A stretch of 64,000 nt of DNA, from positions 9,032,001 to 9,096,000 of the forward strand of contig JAWHQI010000019.1 in NCBI GenBank assembly GCA_033032865.1, given 5' to 3'. Below are positions 44,325-56,839 of this stretch, piece after piece; within the stretch, counting starts at the first letter, position 1; every line of letters starts with the position of its first letter. This stretch comes from Dactylorhiza incarnata (Eukaryota > Streptophyta > Magnoliopsida > Asparagales > Orchidaceae). The notes beneath the pieces are model-generated. The model did not search any database, had not been told where the DNA came from, and saw only the letters and a program-made list of their open reading frames with translations. The position numbers and the translations under genes are program-made.

Positions 44325-45797
44325 TTGAGATGGATCCTACTCTTGCAAGAATTCGATTTGGAGATCCGAGACAAGAAAGGAGCGGAGAACTTGGTGGCCG
44401 ACCACCTCTCAAGACTGGAGAACCCGGCTGCAGGAGCACTAATGGAGGCCGAGATAGATGATAAATTCCCTGAAGAGCGCCTCCTCACCATCGAAAAGGT
44501 AACGACTTCTTCCACCCCTTGGTACGCGGATTTGGCCAACTATTTAGTGGCCCGGGTCCTACCAAAAGATTTTTCAAGTCAGCAAAAGAAGAAATTCTTT
44601 TCAGATTTGAAAAATTATTTTTGGGAGGACTCCTTTTTATTTCGTGTCTGCGTGGACCAAGTGGTAAGAAGGTGCATTTCGGGCGAAGAAGGCGTCCAAA
44701 TTTTGCGGCACTGCCACGAAGGACCAACCGGTGGTCACTATCAAGCAAACCGGACCGCAAGGAAGGTGCTAGAGGCGGGCTTCTACTGGCCCACCTTATT
44801 CAAAGATGCTCACACCATTGTGAGTAAATGCGATAGCTGTCAGCGGTCAGGTAATATTTCTAACCGGGACGAAATGCCCCAAAATATATTTTTAGAATGC
44901 GAAATTTTTGATTTATGGGGAATAGATTTCGTAGGTCCTTTACCTTCTTCTTTAAATAATAAATATACTCTTGTTGCGGTCGATTACGTGTCAAGGTGGG
45001 CGGAAGCACAAGCTTTCCCTACTAACAACGCGAGAGTCGTCGTAAATTTAAAAAAAAAATTCGCGATTTGGCACACCCCGATCACTAATTAGTGACCGGG
45101 GCACGCATTTCTGTAACAACCAACTTGCTAAAATTTTAGCAAAGTATGGATTTACCCACAACCTATCTACCGATTACCACCCACAAGCAAATGGCCAAGT
45201 GGAGGTGGTGAATCTCGAACTAAAAGGAATTTTAGAAAAACTGTGTCCGTTAATAGGAAGGATTGGTCGCTAAAATTAGACGACGAACTATGGGCCTATC
45301 GGACAGCGTACAAAACCGCCATCGGATGTACACCATACCGATTAGTCTATGGAAAAGCGTGTCATTTACCGGTAGAATTAGAACATCGCGCATTCTGGGC
45401 GCTAAAATTTTTAAACTTAGATTTGAACTTAGCCTCCGATCAACGAAAATTTCAACTTAACGAATTAGACGAATGGCGCACAAACACCTATGAAAATAAT
45501 AAATTTTACAAGGAGCACACTAAGTTTTACCACGACAAAAAAATAAAATTTCCAAAATCTTTTTTACCGGGAGACTTAGTCCTTTTATATAATTTTAGAT
45601 TAAAACTTTTTCCGGGCAAATTAAAATCCAGATGGTCCGGCTCTTTTGTTGTAAAAGAGGTTTGGCCATTTGGGACCGTTCTAATAAAACACCAGGATCA
45701 AGGCCTTTTGAAAGTTAACGGACACCGATTGAAATTATATCATTCCGGCGACCCAGCGCCCGGCAAAATTGAAACGCTTAACCTCACAAACTTGTAG
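44325..45797 (+). pseudogene. Athila integrase
   Basis: RNase H tail VADHLSRLE, then the zinc domain (HCHEGPTGGHYQANRTARKV ... CDSCQRSG) and core (LWGIDFVGPLP). A frameshift in an A10 run at about 45051-45060 ends the frame at 45092. The second Asp (SDRGTHF) and the Glu block ([12 protein letters not shown]) are readable in other frames. The C-terminal part at 45243-45797 ([28 protein letters not shown]) is open again. Non-functional overall. Confidence 0.9.
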
Positions 45798-47613
45798 AAC
45801 GCCACTTAGTCAAGCTACGCGACGTTAAAAAAAAGCTTTTGGGAGGCAACCCAACATTTTTTTTATTTTTTTTTGTTTAACTTAACTTTGCAGGTTTTAT
45901 CTTATGTCCGGCAACCTCGTCTACCGATCAGGGAAGCCCTCTTCACCCTTTAGTCACTTTTTTATTTTTCTTTCTTTTTGTTGTTAGTCTATTTCATTTT
46001 CTATATAAAAATAAAAATAAAATAAAATAAAAAATAAAATAAAAAGTGTATTTCCTGTTTTTATCTTCTTACTTAGTTTTAAATATTGGGGACAATGTTT
46101 AATTTTAAGTATGGGGTGTAGCATTGCTTTCTTTGAATATCTATTTATTTGAAAAAAAAATATATAAATATTTTCTATCTAAATAAAATTTCTTCGAAAG
46201 AACGCTTTGGGCTTGAATTCCCTTCATAGCCTCTAGTACCTTGCAAATCCTTCACCGGGTAGATATTGGGAAGTCCAAGAAGAAAAAAAAATTATTATAC
46301 AAATATCTTTTGCTGAATTTTTATACTTACTCATTTGCAAAATCCTTAGTAGATTTGCTTTTGTTTAGTGTAGTAGGGAATTTTTATACTTCATTAGATT
46401 TTGAATTTTGGAATAAAATTGTTGACTCATGCAGTGTTCCTAGTCAAACGCACGCGTTTGTAGAATTCTATGTCAAATTAACTTATCAGCATAAAATTAG
46501 ATTTATGTTTTTCTAACTGCGAAAAAATAATTCTTGTTTTACTTTTACCTTGAAACCGGTAGAATCTGTGAATAAATTCAAGTGAGTATATAGAAACTTA
46601 CTAGAAAAATATTACACATTTTTGAACGGAAGGGTGTCCTTTCTCGATGTCTAGAACTTGCCTCTAGCGATTCTCGAAGCATTTACATAGGTTTGTCATA
46701 GTTTTTAGAAGAGATTTAGGCCACCTTTTGATCGTTTGTGCCTCTTTGCCCACCTTTTTAAATTTTTCATTGCTTAAACACTTTGGGCCTTACCTTATTT
46801 CCTTTGCTACCTCCACCTTTCATTTTCACCAAAGCCAAAACATCCAGCCCATGATCACACTAAATAATTGAGATTTATTAAAATTTTGCAATGAGTTCAA
46901 TTGTGAAAATAAGGAAATTACAACTTCTTATTCAGAGCTATTATGAAAAGAAAAAAAGGGGATATAAAAAATATATATGAAAAATTATTGGCCAACTGAG
47001 AAAAAAAATATAAAAAAATTATTCATGGTCTCATTTCTTGAAAAATATGAGAGTTATGCTTCATAACAACTCTTATGCGAGGTTTGAATTTTGAATAATT
47101 TTGGGTAACTCTCACCTTGGTTTAGTGTGATACTTAGCCGTCATATTCTATCTTTTTGATTTCCAAATCGAAATCATATACCTAAGCCAAGTTTCACTCC
47201 TAATGAAAGCCCTTTTGATCTTTAAGCTATAACATTACACTTGTGTAGTGGAGAGAGTGCGACCGGGCAAGCCTATGGCCATCGTCATTGATGGATTTCT
47301 TTGGAGGCTATCCCGAAACTCAATTTTGGGTAATATAGATCTTAGAAGACACGCTACCCGCTCCCAGAATAGCATTCTAGAATATGCCGAACTTTCAATT
47401 TAAAAGTAAAAGCAATTTGTTAATTCGCATTACTGAAAATTATAAGCTAATCATTATGCTGAATAGATCTTTCAACTAGGATCTCTACACGTAGGCGTAA
47501 GACTTCGCGTTTTTATTCCTTGAGTTCAAATTTCTTTTCTAGTATTTAAATTTTTCTACTCCTATGAAAAGTTATTTGCTCGGGACTAGCAAACGAGTAA
47601 GTATGAGGGTGTT
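45798..47613 (+). other. Athila 3' non-coding region
   Basis: No convincing ORF, and no env-like gene. Landmarks: CTTTTGGGAGGCAACCCA just after pol (45837), TTGGGGACAATGTTTAATTT with TAAGTATGGGGTG (46086-46118), GGCAAGCCTATGG near 47267, and the terminal purine tract TAAGTATGAGGGTG before the LTR. The same landmarks recur, in order, in the two minus-strand Athila-like elements to the right. Confidence 0.75.
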
Positions 47614-48775
47614 TGATGAGTACTTTTTGTACTCATCTTTTAATATAAGTTTAATTTATTTTAATATAAAATTAATTAGTTTTTATGTTTTTCTTATTAA
47701 AATTATTATCTTTTCAAATTTATAAACTAACTTAAGCTTTTTTTGTGTATTTCAGGTTTTTTGGACGCATTGGACAAAAACTTCAAGTACACGCCCAAGG
47801 TCACGGGCGTGACCTATGGGCTTGTAACCTGTGCGGTGTTCCAGACCTATTTCTACTACCCTGGGGTCGTTCCGTGTAGAATTTGCCAAGTACACGCCCC
47901 AGGTCACGAGCGTGACCAAGGGCGTGACCCAATGTCATGGCCGCGACTCGCTGAGACGAAGCAGAACCGCTGAGACGAATCAGAAACGCTGAGATCAAGC
48001 TTTATACACCCCAGGTCACGGGCGTGACCATGGGTGCGTGGCATCCATGTCACGGCCGGGACCCCACCACCAGCTGCCAGCATGCCTGCCACGTCAATTA
48101 AAGTTACACGCCCCAGGTCACGGGCGTGACCGAGGGCATGACATCCTGTCACGGGCGTGACTCGCCCAGCGCGCCTTCCCGCCGAAGCTTCCCACCAACA
48201 TCACTCTTTTGAGATTACACGCCCTAGGTCACGGGCGTGAGCTAGGGCATGACGCGCCCGAATCGCCTGCATTAAAGCCTGACTGCTCCCTTTCCACTCC
48301 GAGATGATCGCACGCCTTACACGCCCTTGGTCACGGGCGTGACTGAGGGCGTGTACCCAGAATTTTTCAACTATAAAAAGGCAGCTTCTCCAGATTATTT
48401 GTACACATTGTATTGGAGTCCAAGCCTCCATTTTTATTGCTTTATTTCGGTATTTTCAAGTATTCTAGCTTTACTTTTCTTTGCACTTGTAATTTCCCTT
48501 TCAAGAGTTGTAATCCTTTTTCATGAATTAATAAAATATGTTGCTTTTCTTCTATCTTGTCCACTTCTCTTTTCATTAGTTATAATCTTCTAGTCAAGTT
48601 AGTTTTCTTATTGCAATCAATTCAAAGTTCTATTTGATAGAACAATAGAGATCGTCTTGAGTAAGAGTAATCAACACGCCCGGATTTTTATACGACCTTG
48701 GTTTTTATAAAGCCTATACTACATCCGACACGGTACACTTGTCGTTGTCGTTTGCAAGCATAGTTTTGCTCATCA
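47614..48775 (+). repeat. Athila 3' LTR
   Basis: TGATGAGTAC...TGCTCATCA, 1162 bp. TATA box TATAAAAA at 48372-48379. U3 carries the GTCACG/CGTGAC array. No 5' partner is in the window. Confidence 0.85.
47785..48352. repeat. Nested GTCACG-CGTGAC palindrome array in the Athila U3
   Basis: Six sites about 100-110 bp apart (near 47800, 47900, 48010, 48110, 48222 and 48325). Inner arms GTCACG and CGTGAC flank GG; outer arms CACGCCC and GGGCGTG extend many into hairpins of about 35-40 bp. The array ends 20 bp before the TATA box. CGCTGAGAC repeats lie between (47947-47995). Confidence 0.9.
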
Positions 48776-49763
48776 GTGGTGGGTCTTTGGTATTGGACGG
48801 TCATTCACACCGACGTTAATACGTTGACTCTGCAAGGGTGGAATTTGCATTTAGACATAAAAGTCTGGTGGTCCAGCCAGTAAGAGTACGCAGATGATAC
48901 GCGGTTTTGCGTTGAGGCGTACAATAGGTCTAGGTTAGGTAGTGTGAATACCAACCTAGAGGTGGGCGAGGCCCAACCCACTGCTTCCTTTTGCCACTAC
49001 GGGTGTATCCTGGGTGTCTTGCTAGCTCCAAAAAGGGGGAACTAAAGGTCTGTGCGCATAGAGTCGAAGTGTGTGAGTTGCACTTGTATGAACATAGCAT
49101 AAACTGCATAACTCTACATGTCATGGCATAAGCATTGCATTTCAACCCCTACCCCTATCGTATAAATTGGTTATGGGACTGTTTATACGATAGGCCCTAC
49201 AAAACGACCCCTTGGTCTATAGGTTGGTGTTGGCATTCTTATAAATCAAGGTTACATTTCTTTACTGCTGCTTTACTTATTACTACTGCTTACTTGCTAC
49301 TGTTTTACTTACTGTTCTTTACTTGCTCATTACCATGCTATATTATTGATTCAATTATCTATATACATATGTGTAGTGGTAGACATTCCTGTAGACTAGA
49401 TCCACCATCATCAGATGAAGGCGGGTCAGTCTAGTACAGGAGCACAAGTTTCAGGATCAGTGAGTGTTTAGTAGTTAACTTCCGCGAGTGATCTTGTAGT
49501 GAGGACATGATGCACAGGGCATGAGCCCATTATTATGTAACCCCTTTTTATTTCAGTTAAATGATGTGGACATTTATAAATATAGCATGTGATTATGGGG
49601 TTGAACTTCTTTTTGTTCGTTTATACTTTTCTTCTTCAGTGATCGATATGGCCGGCAAGATCGGCATTTTGTAGTGGCGACCTTCTCGTGTGTTGGTGTC
49701 ACCACAAAGCGGTGGTTCTGGGCATAAGACTCAGGTTTTCAAAAGAAAAAAAATGGACTTACA
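48776..49763 (+). mobile_element. Element X LTR, part 4 (3' end)
   Basis: Starts GTGGTGGGTCTTTGG, matching Y at 38912 onward, and ends GGACTTACA three bases before a perfect primer site. No gene. Confidence 0.7.
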
Positions 49764-49766
49764 AAC

Positions 49767-49778
49767 TGGTATCAGAGC
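49767..49778 (+). other. Primer-binding site downstream of the X LTR
   Basis: TGGTATCAGAGC, a perfect initiator-Met tRNA complement. It shows that this LTR end served as a 5' LTR. Confidence 0.85.
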
Positions 49779-52196
49779 AAACCTCGATCCGAAGAAAAGA
49801 AGTCCACAAACCCTGGGCCACCCCGCGCGAGTTTAGTTTGAGGACAAACTAAGCAGCGGAAGCAATGGTGTGCCCATATGCAGAAATCACATGAAAAAGT
49901 CCACTTTTAACTGAATCTTTTGACAAGTTTTCTTTTGTAGACTGTGGCGAATCCTGCCCCGAGCAGGGAATACCTCCGTCTACAAAGATCTCTTTAGATT
50001 AACCTTTAGTCAATGAGTTAGATTTAAACTCTAGTAGGACACATGACTTACCATGAAAATTTATTCCATGCCCTAGTCTGAAATAGACCGTAGGTATATA
50101 TTTGATTAAGGTACAAGGATACCCTAAAGAGGTTAGAGGAGGAGCTTAATGCAGGAACCTAAGACATAAACTCGGATGTCCCTACTTCACATACCAAGGA
50201 TTATCCAAACTGATAGGACTACCTTAAGGAGATTCACACATAAGCATAATGGTAGGGGACTCGTAGACTCAACCCTCGTATCAGTGACATGATTATATTG
50301 AGACAACCACCACAACAAATGCCGAGGGTCGGATAAGAATTCAAGTTCAGAAGATACCCATTTGGGATTGTGTCATATGTTGACCCTGATAAGGTTTTCG
50401 TAGAGGGTACCTTTAAGAGTCTAAAGTATGGAGTATACCAATAAGTCTCAAGACAGAACCCCAAGTCTGAGGTTGTGTGCCCTAAGGATTGTTTGCATAC
50501 TTGGGATGAACATAACATGGCGATATCAAAGATACTTAGCCCAAAATAGATAGTGGCTTATCTTTTGTTTATTGGGGCTTATCTTTTGTTTATTGGGGCT
50601 AACCTTTTGTTTATTGGGCGAATCGGTTACTGACTTGGGTATCCCTTAGATCTAATTTAGAAAGTGTTGAGTCGTGAACGTGATGACTTTGAGGTCGATC
50701 TTATTCAATGTTACTTGGGCAAAGATGGGATGGTGTAACAGTATGTTCAGAATAATGATCTATAGTATTACCAGGACAATGGATAGACATCATTGATCAA
50801 ACAAAAACTTGACCTTAGTTGAATCATTGGAAATTTAAAGTCACCAAGATTTATCACTTAGGGATGCCGATGTCCCATTCAATAAGTTGAGGACGAAAAT
50901 TAGATCTTACAAGTTGTAGTTATATCCGACAGTCTGGAGGTTTGGGGCATTCAGAAGTGATCAACATATGACTTGTTAAAAATCACACCCTATCATGGTA
51001 GAAAATTTTAACTACAATAATAGCCCTTATGCCTTGGGATCTATGATGATGAATAACCAGAGATCTTAGACGATGACTTATGGGATTTAGAATATAGTGT
51101 TTGAGTTTACTATAATAAGAACGATCTAAGTTTATCTTACTTTGGACAACACGAAAGTGATAAAGGCTAGCAAAGGTTAGGTGATAGGAATTCAGAGAAA
51201 TAAACGTGATGATAATTCCTTGATGAAATTGACTTGTGAAAAATCTTAGGGTATCAAAATTTTTGCCCTCATACCCTGTGAATCAAACCCCACATAGAAA
51301 ATGATTGAGACTAATCTTACAAACATGAATACTAATAATGATTGGTTAACAGATACTCATAAGAGTTCACGAGTACACCCCACATTAAAATTTTGAGGAT
51401 AACTTAAACGCTTGGTGATCTAATCAGTTCCACCAATGGTAAGAACTGGATATGTTGTAGAGTGGAGTTGATTGATCGCTTGGACATAAGTGAAGGAATA
51501 AGAAATCTAAACGTATAGAGAAATCATATAAGAGCGTTGTCTACCCTTACCAAATGAGAGCTTTAACCACCGGAGAAATGGTGTATTACAGAATGTATAT
51601 TTCCCCAGAATAAAGAAAGACGTCATAGGTTTTGTGATGCACTGTGAGGTATGTCGACTGGTGAAGGCCAAGTGCAAGAGCCTTTGGGAAATACCATGGT
51701 CACTACCCGTATTAGAGTGGAAGCTCGAGGATATAATTATGGATTTCATACACAGGTTACCACATCCCCACTCTGGGCACAAATTTATTTGGAACATCGA
51801 GGATAGATTGACCAATGTAGCTAGGGTAACCCCGGGCCTGAAGGACGCTCCCGTGGGTGTCTGATGGGATTGATGAGGTGTTTGTCCATTATCATGGTGT
51901 ACCCAGGATGATCGTGTCGGATCAGGATGGACGGGCTATGTCCAAGAAGTGAAGATCGGTGCAGGCTGATTTGGGCTCCTAGTTGATGTTCAACATAACT
52001 TTCCACCCTCAGAGGGACGGAGGCACAAAATTCCACCATCTTGGACCCAGGATGAGGATGTTAAGACACTCGGCTCTGAATTTTTAAAGGACATAGATGC
52101 CCAGGTGCAACTGATTCGAGTAAGGACGCATAAAGTCTAGAATAGGCAGGCCAAGTATTATGATGCACGACCGGGTATCCCTGAAGATACATCTAA
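49779..52196 (+). pseudogene. Decayed gypsy gag-pol downstream of the X LTR
   Basis: Mostly unreadable. The best remnant is integrase at about 51600-52050: HCEVCRLVKAKCKSLWEIPW, LEWKLEDIIMDFIHRLP and WNIEDRLTNVA resemble the chromovirus CxxC-VKAE ... MDF ... VDRLTK blocks, followed by FHPQTDG-like sequence at 51998-52020. Abundant TpG/CpA suggests methylation-driven decay. Three 24-bp units of CTTATCTTTTGTTTATTGGGG lie at 50546-50620. TCTAA at 52192-52196 precedes the next LTR. Confidence 0.65.
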
Positions 52197-52615
52197 TGTT
52201 AAAATTTTTGAAAGGTTGTTTAGGAGTAAGCAAGAGTTGTTAAACAAGAGTTATAGCCAAACAACCACAATGCCAAAACAACAACACAAGAAATCTTTAT
52301 TGAAACAGAACTGCTTTACAATGCGAGGTATACATGGCGAGACATGATTCATAAGAATCACGGAGATGAGAAGAACAAACACACCAAAAACGAAACTGGC
52401 GGTCTGCCAAAGCAGAGACCGCACGGACCGCAAAAAGGCTCAAGTCGCCCGGCTTGCTCTGCTATACTTCCAGACCGCTTGCACAGTCAGACCGCAGAAA
52501 CACCTTGAGACCGCGCGAATAGAAGGATACAAGCTGCACTGCCAGACCGCAATCCAAGACCGCATGAACTGAAGCCTATTGGAACAAGGAACTGAAGCTG
52601 TCGCCAGACCGCAAC
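52197..52615 (-). mobile_element. Minus-strand copia-type LTR, part 1
   Basis: On the minus strand it matches the 3' part of the copia LTR at 32079-33273 (TGTCTCGCCATGTATACC, AATAAAGAT..., GTTTGGCT), ending ...AAAATTTTAACA at 52197. It is a related but distinct family. GCAAC at 52611-52615 is the TSD of the element inserted at 52616. Continues at 58554. Confidence 0.75.
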
Positions 52616-54324
52616 TGATAGCTAAAATTTAGGATATAAATAATTTTCTCCAAATTCTACGAACTATAGGCACGAGCACCTATCATTCATAGCATAGGAT
52701 ATTTAAAACAAATAAATATCAAGTGTCGTATTCCACGGGTTTGTTGACTACTTCTACTCACGCAAATTAATATTATTTTATCGGAAGTAATATGAAGTTT
52801 TGAAAATAATTAAATAATGAGAAACATTTGATCGGGAATCCTTCTAAAGTAAAATATTTCGTAAATCTAGAATTCGAAAGAAATCGATTTAGACAAACTT
52901 GACCGTGGAGGTTCCCAAAATATGATAGAGCCTCTCTCGAGAGAACTACCACCTAACCTTAGGTTGATCGATTAAGACCCCTCGGCCAGTCGAAACCCCT
53001 AAGCTTGCTTTATGCGGTGAGCCCCACTATTGGATTTGACTCCAATCAGGAAGAATTTCATTACCCTCTCTCGAGGAGTGCAAACAATTCTTTTTACTGA
53101 TGAGCGATCTACCGTATTTACGGATCTCTCGATACACTAAAATATGGATCAAACTTGATTTTCATACACTAGAAATATGAAACCAATAATTGCAAATCAT
53201 CAGTAAATCTTAGTTTCCAAATCCAAACTAAGAATAAAAGATTACGAAATATAAAAACTTAGGAAATCATCCGATCAAATGCTATAAAAATAGTTAAAAA
53301 TGATTTAAAAAGAAGAACAATTTTATTTCTAAGAAAAGGAATAACACATACAAGAAATAAAATTCTAAACTAAGAATTAAGAAGTGCAAGACAAGAAGTA
53401 AATTGCATAAAGAAAATACAATAAGAAAATGCTGAAAAAACTAATCTAAAAATGACCCAATCTAAGTTAGGATCGGATTCCCATCACTTTGGCAGCAGCT
53501 GGCTTTTATAGGCAGAAAATTGCTGAGTCACGCCCTTGGTCACGCCCGTGACCAAGGGCGTGTAAGCTGCGTAATTGCATCTTGAAAGCCTGGGAACATT
53601 GGGGAAGAAAAACCGGCAAAATTAATCATCTCGACGGGTCACGGCCTCGGTCACCCCCGTGACCTAGGGCGTGACTTGACCGAATCTGGAAACGGCGGGA
53701 AACGGCGCGATTTGGAGTTATTCTGGCAGTTGCGGGAATGGTCACCCCCTAGGTCATGGCCGTGACATGTAGTCACGCCCGTGACAGAGGGTGTGACATG
53801 ACCGAGTCTGGAAACGGCGCGATCTGGAGTTATTCTGGCAGTTGCGCGATGGGTCACCCCCTAGGTCATGGCCGTGACATGGAGTCATGCCCGTGACCTG
53901 GGGCGTGTAGGCTGGAAATGATGTGGCGGCGTGTTCTGGCAGCTGGAAGATGGTTGGGTTGAGTCATGGCCGTGACTTGATGTCACGCCCTTGGTCATGG
54001 CCGTGACCGTGGGCGTGTAATACTAAATTGGGCTGGCGGCATGATCAGGCAGCTGGAAGATGGCTGGGTTGAGTCATGGCCGTGACTTGAAGTCACGCCC
54101 TTGGTCATGGCCGTGACCGAGGGCGTGTACTGAAGATTTTTGCAGACTTGTTCCATTCTTTCCCCTGAACATGGCTGTGAGCTTGAATTTCCTATTAGCA
54201 GCCCCAGATTACCTGAAAACACAAAATAAAGCGAATTAGAAATATATTAAACTAAAATTATATAAAAACTAATTAATTACTACTAAAATACTATATAAAA
54301 CTAACTATAAATAATGCACTATCA
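52616..54324 (-). repeat. Non-autonomous Athila-like 3' LTR (left)
   Basis: 1709 bp. Minus-strand TATA box TATAAAAG at 53503-53510; the palindrome array lies just upstream of it in element orientation. Confidence 0.9.
53520..54132. repeat. GTCACG-CGTGAC palindrome array, left LTR
   Basis: Six clusters spaced about 105-110 bp (53520, 53638, 53740, 53850, 53960 and 54070). Inner GTCACGCCCGTGAC or GTCATGGCCGTGAC, with outer CACGCCC...GGGCGTG arms. The same array is at 57744-58355 in the right LTR. Confidence 0.9.
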
Positions 54325-54341
54325 AATACCCCCAGACTTAA
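54325..54341 (-). other. Polypurine tract of the non-autonomous element
   Basis: Minus strand TAAGTCTGGGGGTATT, directly before the LTR start TGATAG. Confidence 0.85.
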
Positions 54342-55694
54342 GCTTTTGCTATTCCAGAGCAAAAACTAATTTATAAGTATGAGGAATTTATAGGACATTT
54401 CCAAAAAGATTTACTTCTAATTATGCACTTCAAATCTCATAAAACTCATGTCAAAATAAGTTAAGAAATTAAAATTAAAATTTATAAGAAATAATTAATA
54501 ATTCATAAATTGAAATGAGTAGAATAAATTTTAGTTTTGAAATTCTCTAACTAAATCTTCATAAACAAAATTGCATTGAATTAAGCAAAATATTCCAAGA
54601 TTAAAATTATAGAAACTTTACAATCATGAGAAACTTTTAGAAAACTACAAAATATTAACTATGCTCTCTCAATAATATCTTGGATAAACAAGTGAACTTG
54701 GCTAAATGGGTTAAAATTGGCATTGAAGAAGTTACTTTGTATATGGGAAATGATGAATTTTATCCTCTCATTTCCATCTTTTTTTTTAATTTCTTCTTCA
54801 TTTTATATTCCAAATGTATATGTTTAAGAGTGATGAATTTTATCCTCTCAACTCCATGCCATATAATCTTTTACTGATTTTGGTGCATATGTTTAGGAAT
54901 GATGAATTTTATCGTCTCATTCCATGACATCTGATCTTTTCAAATTTTTTTATGCCAAACAAGTTTAACAAAAAGGTAGGGGAAGGGCTAGGGTTTAAAG
55001 GCTAAATAAATTCCAAAGATACATTTTAAGAGCATAGAAAATAATTTGAGCAATCTACAAGAAACTATGAGTTCAAGTTAATATAAGTAAAATATAGAGA
55101 TATTTAACACAATTACTACAAAATTGAATTATGATATTTTAAAGAGAGAAAGTAAAACTAAGAAATATTCTAAACAAATCAAAATAATGAAAAACTCATT
55201 AAATCAAATTCATCTAAAATTTAAATTTAACATATTTTGAAGAGAAATATATGATTTAAAAATTCATAAAAAGAAAACTCCTTAAAAAGCCTATAAAGAT
55301 AACTCATAATTAAAATTAATTTTGCATAAATGAAGTTTGGAGAAATTTAATAATACAAAATTTATTTTATTAGATTAATAGTTTAAATTTTTTTTGTATT
55401 TTTCATATTTTTAAAACAAAATTGAAAAAGAAAACAAAGAAACATTTTTTTTATGATTTTTAACATTTTTCGCAAAATTTTTTTGAATTTTATTTTTGAA
55501 TAAAAAAACAGAAGAGAACACCCCCCCATACTTAAAGATAAACATTGTCCCCAATGTTTATAAACAAGGATGAAAAGGCAAAAACAGGAAAAGAAAATGC
55601 ATAAAACAAAAGAAAAATTGCAAAAATATAAAGATAAGCAAGGGGTGCCTCCCAAGAGCGCTTTGTTTAACGTCTTTTAGCTAGACGTTAAGGA
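54342..55694. other. Non-coding 3' region of the non-autonomous element
   Basis: Very AT-rich, no supported ORF. Three repeats of TGATGAATTTTATC-CTCA (near 54749, 54832 and 54900). Minus-strand landmarks TTGGGGACAATGTTTA with TAAGTATGGGG (55525-55560) and CTCTTGGGAGGCACCCC (55642-55660) match those after Athila pol at 45837 and 46086. Confidence 0.7.
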
Positions 55695-56675
55695 TTAGCT
55701 AAAAAGATATTCAAATTGAAAATGCACAGGCAACTCCCTTAATTCATGCTGAGGTGAAAATGCCGAAAACTGTTGCCCGGCGACTCCTCCGCTATAATCC
55801 TGATTCTTTTGTTCTCCGTTAGCGCAAAATTGTGAATCCAAATTACCTATACATACCCTAGGTAATTTGGATTGATGGAGATGAGCGGCAAATGGATCGG
55901 TGAAGATATTTGGTTGCAACGGCTCATCATCTACAAGAAAATTATTAGTATAAAAAGAATCAAGATTAAGCGAGTCAGAAAAATTTTCACAAGGAGGAGT
56001 TTCTTGTGAAAATACATGATTAAGCGCCGGTTGTTTATTTTCAAAAATAAATGAATTATCAGAAAAATCAATACCAAGTGGAGAAAATTCATGAGACACA
56101 ATTTCTTTATGAAAAATAATTTCATGAAAAAGAGAAGACAGGGCGGGCGAAGGAGAAGAAGAAAAATTTTCATTTTCTACTTCGTCCGGTGTCTCCATGA
56201 CTTTGCGAAATTCTTGGTACAATTGTTCTTCTTGATCTTGAGAATAAACATTTAAAGTGGGGGAAATAACATTCGAAAAAATTTCGAGATCAGATGAAGA
56301 ACAAATCAGTGGAAAAGGCGAGGAAAGCAAATCATAATTGAAGGAATTTCTTTCTTCGCACTGAAAACTATCTGGGTGACCTTTCCACCATGAATAATCA
56401 ACATCAGAGTAAGAAGGAGATTCACTCAAATCATTATTTAAAGAAAAATTATTTTCATCATAAAAATTATAATTTTCATTATAAAAACTATAATTTTCAT
56501 TAGAAAAATTAATTTGATTTTCATTAGAAAAATGTTGAAATGAAAAATAGCATTCCTCACTAGAATGATGACCCCCACAAAAAGGACAAATAATTTGGTG
56601 CATTCGTGCGGCTTCCAAAAGAATGACTTTATTTTGAAGCTCGGCAACTTTTGCGGCCAACTGCGATAACATCAT
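55695..56675 (-). CDS. Truncated Athila-type Gag, 326 residues
   Basis: ATG at 56675. The N-terminus is helical (MMLSQLAAKVAELQNKVILLE), followed by a zinc knuckle CPFCGGHHSSEEC (CX2CX3HX4C, the shortened form seen in Athila Gag). The rest is rich in Asn, Ser, Phe and acidic residues with local NEN-FYDEN repeats, with no recognised domain. No capsid core, protease or pol follows. The frame is fully open and the LTRs are young, so it may be expressed. It might help package the element's RNA; that is inference. Confidence 0.7.
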   Translation of the reverse strand: MMLSQLAAKVAELQNKVILLEAARMHQIICPFCGGHHSSEECYFSFQHFSNENQINFSNENYSFYNENYNFYDENNFSLNNDLSESPSYSDVDYSWWKGHPDSFQCEERNSFNYDLLSSPFPLICSSSDLEIFSNVISPTLNVYSQDQEEQLYQEFRKVMETPDEVENENFSSSPSPALSSLFHEIIFHKEIVSHEFSPLGIDFSDNSFIFENKQPALNHVFSQETPPCENFSDSLNLDSFYTNNFLVDDEPLQPNIFTDPFAAHLHQSKLPRVCIGNLDSQFCANGEQKNQDYSGGVAGQQFSAFSPQHELRELPVHFQFEYLFS

Positions 56676-56815
56676 ATTTTTTGAAAAAGAAAATTAAACA
56701 ACCGTTACCTAATAGAAGTGAATTTTAAAAGAAAAAGCAAAAAGAGAAATGGAGGTGGAGAAAGAGAATGATAAAAGTAATAAAATTCACGCTTTCAAAA
56801 TATCAACAAAAATAT

Positions 56816-56833
56816 TCCCCGGCAACGGCGCCA
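56816..56833 (-). other. Primer-binding site, tRNA-Asp type
   Basis: Minus strand TGGCGCCGTTGCCGGGG, six bases from the LTR end. This matches the tRNA-Asp complement used by Athila and related elements. Confidence 0.85.
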
Positions 56834-56839
56834 AAAACT

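Larger units (their letters stand above)
42240..48775 (+). mobile_element. 5'-truncated Athila-lineage Ty3/gypsy element
   Basis: Begins abruptly just upstream of the protease and runs through pol and a long 3' region to a 3' LTR (47614-48775). The 5' LTR, primer site and gag are missing. The protease (DLGAS) and RT (LLDAGIIYPI ... WVSPVQVVP) are characteristic of Athila. X resumes at 48776. Confidence 0.9.

Noticed and set aside
46241..46516. 91-residue ORF in the Athila 3' region as an env-like gene
   Set aside because: Short, AT-driven composition, no signal peptide plus transmembrane layout, no similarity to the corresponding regions of the other two Athila-like elements.
45798..47613. 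Envelope gene of a plant errantivirus
   Set aside because: Some Athila elements carry an env-like ORF here, but no frame supports one in this copy.
47785..48352. Regularly spaced palindromes resembling a CRISPR array
   Set aside because: Units are about 100-110 bp, imperfect, lie in an LTR next to a TATA box, and the genome is plant. Not CRISPR.
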